DNA from: Patescibacteria group bacterium
GTDB lineage: Bacteria; Patescibacteriota; Minisyncoccia; Phycocordibacterales; PALSA-1337
NCBI GenBank assembly: GCA_004298345.1
Contig: SCTV01000054.1
Coordinates: 1 to 8,551, forward strand
Reading direction: 5' to 3'
Length of the DNA: 8,551 nt
Shown: piece by piece, positions 6,301-8,551 of the stretch
Position numbering within the stretch: position 1 is the stretch's first letter
Layout: each line of letters opens with the position of its first letter
Notes under the pieces: generated by a model
What the model was told of the DNA's origin: nothing
Seen by the model: the letters and a program-made list of their open reading frames with translations, nothing else
The model's database searches: none
Translations under genes and position numbers: made by a program

Positions 6301-6913
6301 ACCGTTTATGCCATTCCTTGCTGAAGATTTGTATCAGAAGGTAAGGAGTACGGATGGGAAAGAAAGTGTACATCTCGAGGGGTGGCCGAGTATAAAAGAT
6401 TTACGATTCAAGATTCACGATTCACGAATAATACAAGAGATGCAAGAAGTGAGAAAAATTGTTTCTCTCGGACTTGAAGCCCGTATGCAAGCAAAAATAA
6501 ATGTTCGTCAGCCCCTTTCCAAACTATCAACTAAAAACCATCAACTATCAACTAAAAAAGAATTCCTTGCGCTCATTGCCGATGAGGTAAATGTGAAGGA
6601 AGTGGTGTGTGATGAGAAATTGGATACTGAGGTTGCACTCGATACTACTATCACTCCTGTTCTCAAGGCCGAAGGGCAAATACGAGAGCTTATTCGTGCA
6701 ATACAAGACTTGCGAAAAAAGCAGGGATTGACCGTGGTTGATCGACCGATTTTGTCTGTGGTGACTGATGATATGGGTAAAAAACTCCTGACAGAATTTA
6801 AAAAAGATATTGTTCGCACGGCCCAACTCAAAGACCTTGTTTTAGTAGATACCGGAGTAGGGGAGAAGCTTGTCCTCGACGGTATTTCTTTCGAGCTCGT
6901 TTTGGTTCGATAA
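3338..6913 (+). CDS. ileS: Isoleucyl-tRNA synthetase with inserted histidine-phosphatase domain
   Basis: This cytoplasmic enzyme charges tRNA-Ile with isoleucine using ATP. The longest frame is 1191 residues, and numbering here uses ATG 3338; ATG 3353 (MAEETKQ) is likelier given the promoter. Motifs seen are HFGH 67-70 (a HIGH variant), GWDCHGLPIE 96-105, TTTPWTLPGN 236-245 and GTGIVHIAPAFGEDDY 331-346 of the editing domain (D344 is the probable editing aspartate), and KMSKR 828-832. There are two zinc ribbons: C194/C197 with C424/C427, and C496/C499 with C730/C732. The CWRC and GWDCHGLP contexts look like the archaeal/eukaryote-like IleRS group, an inference. Residues about 519-707 are a full histidine phosphatase lying within the second zinc ribbon, making the protein longer than usual. 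An anticodon-binding domain (about 905-1060) and a C-terminal tail follow. The tail carries short nucleotide repeats read in frame. No terminator hairpin is convincing after TAA 6913. Confidence 0.97.
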   Translation: MSAISMAEETKQKPLQPAGKSLVAQKEEEILAFWQKNDIFKKTTQKPAPKGDFVFYDGPPFATGLPHFGHLLPTSIKDVIPRYKTMQGFRVARKWGWDCHGLPIENLIEKELDLKTKQDIEKFGIGNFNKAAQDSVLRYASQWKEIIPRMGRFVDMEDDYRTMDASYTESVWWVFKTLHEKGLVHQGFKSMQLCPRCETTLSNFEVNQGYKDITDISVFVTFPLVDQLDTALVAWTTTPWTLPGNVSLAVGADIVYVQILLEGKKYIVAKERVAQVVKDKVYTVEKEFTGKDLVGKKYVPVFDYYAKDAGLANRENGWKIVAGDFVTTTDGTGIVHIAPAFGEDDYELSKREKLPFIQHVTTGGLFKKEVTDFAGQAVKPKDDPTQTKSDGQAHQKADVEIIKNLAHAGRLFGKEKIIHSYPHCWRCETPLLNYASSSWFVNVPKIKDTLVAENKKIGWTPEFVGEGRFGNWLSGAREWAISRSRYWGAPLPVWDCSECTKKEFIGSVSELKKHLKPRNTYYIMRHGQYPGNADGFLCSDIECPGLNDIGRVEATQATEDLSDAKIDLIITSPLARTKQTAELVADKIGISKEKIVEDSRLREIEFGVFNGKPIGEYRAKYRPGNGWFVGAPEGGENHVMVKRRMGEAIYDFEKKYEGKTILIVTHDTPAWLLTALSAGLDQKATVALHPATVFMQNAEVRELSFTPLPHNADYELDLHRPYIDGVTFPCQCGGVMKRVPEVFDCWFESGSMPYGQAHYPFENTDTFNPKSSFFKKSKGYPADFIAEGLDQTRGWFYSMLVLGVALFGKTPYKNVIVNGLILAEDGRKMSKRLQNYPDLMLTIDKYGADALRYYLLASPSVRAEDFCFSEKGVDEVVKKHIGRLNNVYTFYALYAGGENAVPANNDSKNILDVWILVKLAELVNTVETSLEKYELDRATRPIADFIDDLSTWYIRRSRDRFKSEDEGDKKLALATTRYVLLQFSKVIAPFMPFLAEDLYQKVRSTDGKESVHLEGWPSIKDLRFKIHDSRIIQEMQEVRKIVSLGLEARMQAKINVRQPLSKLSTKNHQLSTKKEFLALIADEVNVKEVVCDEKLDTEVALDTTITPVLKAEGQIRELIRAIQDLRKKQGLTVVDRPILSVVTDDMGKKLLTEFKKDIVRTAQLKDLVLVDTGVGEKLVLDGISFELVLVR
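4892..5458 (+). other. Histidine-phosphatase (phosphoglycerate-mutase-like) domain inside IleRS
   Basis: These bases encode IleRS residues about 519-707. The phosphohistidine motif is M-R-H-G-Q with nucleophile H526 (RHG at 525-527). L-N-D-I-G-R follows at 546-551, then S-P-L-A-R-T with second Arg R576. L-R-E-I-E-F-G at 601-607 supplies a candidate acid (E603 or E605), and V-T-H-D-T-P holds the second catalytic His, H666. All core residues are present, so the domain is probably active rather than a structural relic. It is about the size of a free-standing domain of this family. It sits between C499 and C730 of the zinc ribbon and is followed directly by normal IleRS sequence (DLHRPYIDGVTFPCQC). 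Seven of its ten Arg codons are CGT, against about 7 of 45 in the rest of ileS, which hints at a separate origin. The substrate is unknown. Confidence 0.93.
6404..6430. repeat. 27-nt dispersed repeat, copy inside the ileS coding region
   Basis: This stretch is built from the near-tandem unit ACGATTC (for example 6403-6409 and 6417-6423). It matches the reverse complement of 7918-7944 at 25 of 27 bases. It is read in frame as part of D-L-R-F-K-I-H-D-S-R-I (IleRS residues 1021-1031), between the anticodon-binding domain and the tail, so the insertion, if it is one, kept the frame. Confidence 0.8.
6522..6558. repeat. 16-nt direct repeat in the ileS C-terminal coding region
   Basis: AACTATCAACTAAAAA occurs at 6522-6537 and again at 6543-6558, 21 bases apart, which is exactly seven codons. 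The protein therefore reads LSTKNHQ then LSTKKEF (residues 1063-1076). It lies in the low-conservation linker before the C-terminal tail. Confidence 0.85.
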
Positions 6914-6974
6914 GCCTTTTTCTTTATTACTTTTTTCATTCTTACATCTTAAATCTGTATTCTACCTAACCTAT

Positions 6975-7004
6975 TTGACAAAAGGCATCACTGCATGCTA
7001 TGAT
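6975..7004 (+). promoter_or_regulatory. Strong sigma70-type promoter with extended -10
   Basis: A perfect TTGACA (6975-6980) is followed after 18 bases by TATGAT (6999-7004), preceded by TGC (6996-6998). This is the best promoter in the window. It lies 61 bases after the ileS stop, so the following gene is transcribed independently of ileS. Initiation near 7011 places the ATG at 7000 upstream of the transcript. Confidence 0.85.
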
Positions 7005-7062
7005 GTGCGCTGGTCTTTTTTGGTTAACCCCCTGCGACAAGCAGGAAAACTCAGTGCAAACT

Positions 7063-7479
7063 ATGGCAGAAGATTCAGCAGTTTTGGACGCCCCATCGGG
7101 AGCGCGGGTTGGTCTAGAGAGCAAGTTCTTTGAAGTTGTTGCGTGTGAAAGTGTTCCTGGTGTAGGAAGAGTGGCGTTTCTTCGCTCGCGTAGTCCGCGC
7201 CTTTTTGAGGGTCTCGATATGAGGATCCTCTATAATCTTTATCCACCTGGCACTTTGGTTACGGGTGACGCGAGCTTGCGTCGCGCGTTTTACAAACTTC
7301 CTATGGAATTTCGGGAGACCCCCTTGGTGCCACTTGGTGAAATGCTATTGCGCAGGATCGAGTTTCGTCACCAGCCGTTCAAGGTTTTTTTCAAGGACGG
7401 ACAAAGGATTAACACTCCGACCTGGGGGATCACGGACTTGGCGGAGAATATTTTCCTCGTTGTCGTGCGCACACACTAG
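7063..7479 (+). CDS. Hypothetical protein, 138 residues, no family recognised
   Basis: I do not recognise this protein. Counted from ATG 7063 (MAEDSAVLDAPSGARVGLES), it is soluble, with no signal peptide, membrane segment or cysteine pairs beyond a lone Cys near the N-terminus. It is rich in Arg, Leu, Phe and Val, with alternating charged and hydrophobic stretches suggesting a small mixed alpha/beta domain. The conspicuous segment is FRHQPFKVFFKDGQRINTP in the C-terminal third. A longer frame from ATG 7000 exists, but that codon lies inside the -10 box, so I use 7063. The leader of about 50 bases holds a short hairpin (CCTGC 7031-7035 with GCAGG 7041-7045). No Shine-Dalgarno site lies at normal distance; AGGA at 7043-7046 is 16 bases away. 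Its own strong promoter and terminator candidate argue that it is a real, well-expressed single-gene unit. The start codon context (CTATGGCAGA) matches that of ileS at 3353. Confidence 0.65.
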   Translation: MAEDSAVLDAPSGARVGLESKFFEVVACESVPGVGRVAFLRSRSPRLFEGLDMRILYNLYPPGTLVTGDASLRRAFYKLPMEFRETPLVPLGEMLLRRIEFRHQPFKVFFKDGQRINTPTWGITDLAENIFLVVVRTH

Positions 7480-7495
7480 TCGAGTCGTTCCCAAT

Positions 7496-7535
7496 GCTGA
7501 CTTGGACACCTTGTTCTTGTCGGCTTTTTATTTTT
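7496..7535 (+). terminator. Probable intrinsic terminator after the hypothetical gene
   Basis: GCTGAC (7496-7501) pairs with GTCGGC (7519-7524), with one G.T pair and a 17-base loop, and is followed directly by TTTTTATTTTT (7525-7535). It begins 16 bases after the TAG stop. The stem is short and the loop large, so termination may be partial. Confidence 0.5.
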
Positions 7536-7564
7536 AAGTGGAAGTAGTCTGACTACTTCCACTT
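7536..7564. repeat. 29-bp perfect palindrome
   Basis: Fourteen-base arms (7536-7549, AAGTGGAAGTAGTC, and 7551-7564) are exact reverse complements around one T. The layout, a single central base between perfect arms, is like the palindrome before ileS. The T-tract lies on its 5' side only, so by itself it is not a canonical terminator for the plus strand. A looser hairpin follows at about 7581-7604. Confidence 0.85.
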
Positions 7565-7632
7565 CTACATAAAGGCTATAATCATTAGGTCTTGCCTAAC
7601 GATGATATTTAGCATGCTTCTGCAGAGCCATA

Positions 7633-7762
7633 TTTAACGGCCCAGCATTTCGTTCGTAACACGTCTTGCTAGACCTGTTATCTTCGTCGCCAACTACACT
7701 GGCCTGTAACACGTCTTGCTAGACCTGTTATCTTCCTCGCCTTCGCTCGTCGAGCCGTTAAA
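7633..7762. repeat. MITE-like dispersed element, copy B, with internal tandem duplication
   Basis: The terminal arms TTTAACGGC (7633-7641) and GCCGTTAAA (7754-7762) are reverse complements. Compared with copy A the outer bases differ (TTT/AAA instead of TTCC/GGAA) yet remain paired. The 30-base core occurs twice, at 7656-7685 and 7706-7735, with a 50-base period. The second core plus its right flank (7706-7759) is identical to copy A 3213-3266. Homology with copy A also extends left through CAGAGCCAT (7623-7631). No coding capacity is seen. Confidence 0.85.
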
Positions 7763-7917
7763 ATCCATTTTAGCCTTTGAGCATTATATGGCCTTGCTCC
7801 AGCCTACTTTTCCATTTTTTCTTCAAAATGACCCAAAAACAGCGTCTGGTATCTTCACCAAACAAGTCTCGCCCGAAAGTCATTTTTTTGGTATCCTGTA
7901 GTATTCGGGTGTCTGTG
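7763..7917. other. Non-coding spacer before recO
   Basis: No gene is supported here; the short frame at 7716-7901 begins inside the repeat and looks like nothing known. One inverted repeat is visible: AAAATGAC (7825-7832) and GTCATTTT (7879-7886), 46 bases apart and followed by more T (to 7889). The intervening sequence can fold further (TGGT with ACCA near 7847-7860). It could be a weak plus-strand terminator. I see no convincing promoter for recO. Confidence 0.4.
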
Positions 7918-7944
7918 TATTCGTGAATCGTAAATCTTGAATCA
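7918..7944. repeat. 27-nt dispersed repeat, inverted copy upstream of recO
   Basis: The reverse complement of this stretch matches 6404-6430 inside ileS at 25 of 27 bases. It ends 14 bases before the recO ATG and must therefore form part of, or lie next to, the recO promoter region. Confidence 0.8.
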
Positions 7945-7958
7945 TATATCTATTCTTT

Positions 7959-8551
7959 ATGTCCCACCACATTTATCACACCGAAGGTTTTGTGCTCGCA
8001 AGTCACTCAGCACAGGAGGCCAATAAAATGCTTTATATTTTTACTAAAGAGCTAGGCGTGGTCCATGCATCTGCTCAAGGCATTCGTTTACTCAGGTCAA
8101 AGCTCCGTTACTCTCTTCAAGATTTTGCGTATGTCAATATTTCACTCGTCAGAGGCAAAGATATTTGGCGCGTGACCAATGCGTCGCCGGTAGTCACACG
8201 TTTCCCAAACATTTTTTCTCAGCCGGACTATTTTGCAATTTATGTAAAGATTCTCACTCTTTTGAAGCGACTTTTAAATGGTGAGGAAAAAAATGAAAGT
8301 CTGTTTGAGTTGCTTATTAACGCATTTGATTTTCTAGAAACTACCACGGCAAAAAATTTTCAGCCGCTCTCCTTTGAGTGTATGCTTGTGCTTCAGATCT
8401 TGCACAACTTGGGCTACGGTTCGCCACATTCGGCTTTTGAGGAATATGGATCGCCTGTCATCTGGAGTGGGGAACACATTACCTCTTTTGAGCCGCACCG
8501 AAGCCGCGCTCTAGCCGAAATCAATACATCTCTGAGAGAAAGTCATCTGTA
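7959..8551 (+). CDS. recO: DNA repair protein RecO, right end at the contig edge
   Basis: RecO works with RecR and RecF to load RecA on SSB-coated single-stranded DNA in gap repair. ATG 7959 gives 197 complete codons followed by the two bases TA. The N-terminal OB-fold part is recognisable: Y-H-T-E-G-F-V-L-A (residues 6-14), then K23-M-L-Y-I-F-T-K-E-L-G, the A-Q-G-I-R motif (39-43), and K48-L-R-Y-S-L-Q-D-F-A-Y-V. Residues from about 90 are helical, with FECMLVLQILHNLGYG (139-154) typical of the C-terminal domain. The only cysteine is C141, so the zinc finger found in many RecO proteins is absent. Classical RecO is about 230-250 residues. Ending in ESHL followed by TA, this protein may stop right here (TAA or TAG), giving a compact 197-residue form, but TAT/TAC cannot be excluded. 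No Shine-Dalgarno site or clear promoter is visible. Confidence 0.88.
   Translation, partial: MSHHIYHTEGFVLASHSAQEANKMLYIFTKELGVVHASAQGIRLLRSKLRYSLQDFAYVNISLVRGKDIWRVTNASPVVTRFPNIFSQPDYFAIYVKILTLLKRLLNGEEKNESLFELLINAFDFLETTTAKNFQPLSFECMLVLQILHNLGYGSPHSAFEEYGSPVIWSGEHITSFEPHRSRALAEINTSLRESHL

Noticed and set aside
6541..6939. Minus-strand 132-residue frame over the ileS 3' end
   Set aside because: It is a Ser/Thr/Arg-rich antisense shadow of a well-supported coding region with no recognisable family.
7000..7062. N-terminal extension of the hypothetical gene from ATG 7000
   Set aside because: ATG 7000 lies inside the TATGAT -10 box of a strong promoter, so it would not be in the transcript. 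ATG 7063 is preferred.
7656..7735. CRISPR-like repeat with spacer
   Set aside because: There are only two units at one locus plus one distant copy, the units lie within a larger element with terminal inverted repeats, and no cas genes are present.
3189..7762. Integron attC sites (the ATTTAAC and GTT ends of the repeats)
   Set aside because: The right ends do not fit GTTRRRY in either copy, the arms are too perfect for attC extrahelical bases, and the sequence between copies is a housekeeping gene rather than a small cassette.
7716..7901. 61-residue plus-strand frame
   Set aside because: It begins inside the dispersed repeat, has no promoter or ribosome site, and has no recognisable features.
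1..8551. Alternative genetic code (TGA as glycine, as in some CPR lineages)
   Set aside because: Every identified gene reads through conserved motifs without in-frame TGA and ends in TAA or TAG, so nothing calls for recoding. The sample is small.

Overview
The window looks like the end of a metagenomic contig from a Patescibacteria (CPR) genome, most likely Parcubacteria-like. This is inferred, with no database search. The clues are an isoleucyl-tRNA synthetase with a whole histidine-phosphatase domain inserted in it, a short RecO without a visible zinc finger, an anchored fibronectin-III-like surface protein, near-absence of Shine-Dalgarno sites with -10 boxes close to start codons, and intergenic spaces filled with palindromes and small dispersed repeats. 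The stops seen are TAA and TAG, and the reading frames fit the standard bacterial code. The first 13 bases are residual Illumina adapter, so the left edge is a sequencing or assembly boundary.

Layout. Bases 14-1767 (minus strand) hold three small accessory genes: a two-domain VOC/PhnB-like protein cut by the contig edge, an AHSA1/SRPBCC-type ligand-binding protein, and a single-domain YjdN/PhnB-like VOC protein. Bases 1921-3024 (minus) encode an N-terminally anchored protein with three beta-sandwich repeats. The divergent spacer 3025-3337 contains four adjacent inverted repeats, one of them a MITE-like element. ileS follows on the plus strand (3338-6913). Next come a strong sigma70-type promoter and an unrecognised 138-residue gene (7063-7479) with a terminator candidate. 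Bases 7480-7958 hold more palindromes and a second, internally duplicated copy of the MITE-like element. recO starts at 7959 and reaches the right edge.

The core functions are translation (ileS) and recombinational repair (recO). The left cluster is accessory: its three genes belong to families often found together, and their substrates are unknown. The main point of interest is the IleRS/histidine-phosphatase fusion. The phosphatase lies between the two cysteine pairs of a zinc ribbon near the synthetase active site, keeps every catalytic residue I can identify, and has arginine codon use unlike the surrounding synthetase. The second is a family of small structured repeats whose terminal stems differ in sequence between copies but stay base-paired, together with short repeats that have entered the ileS reading frame.
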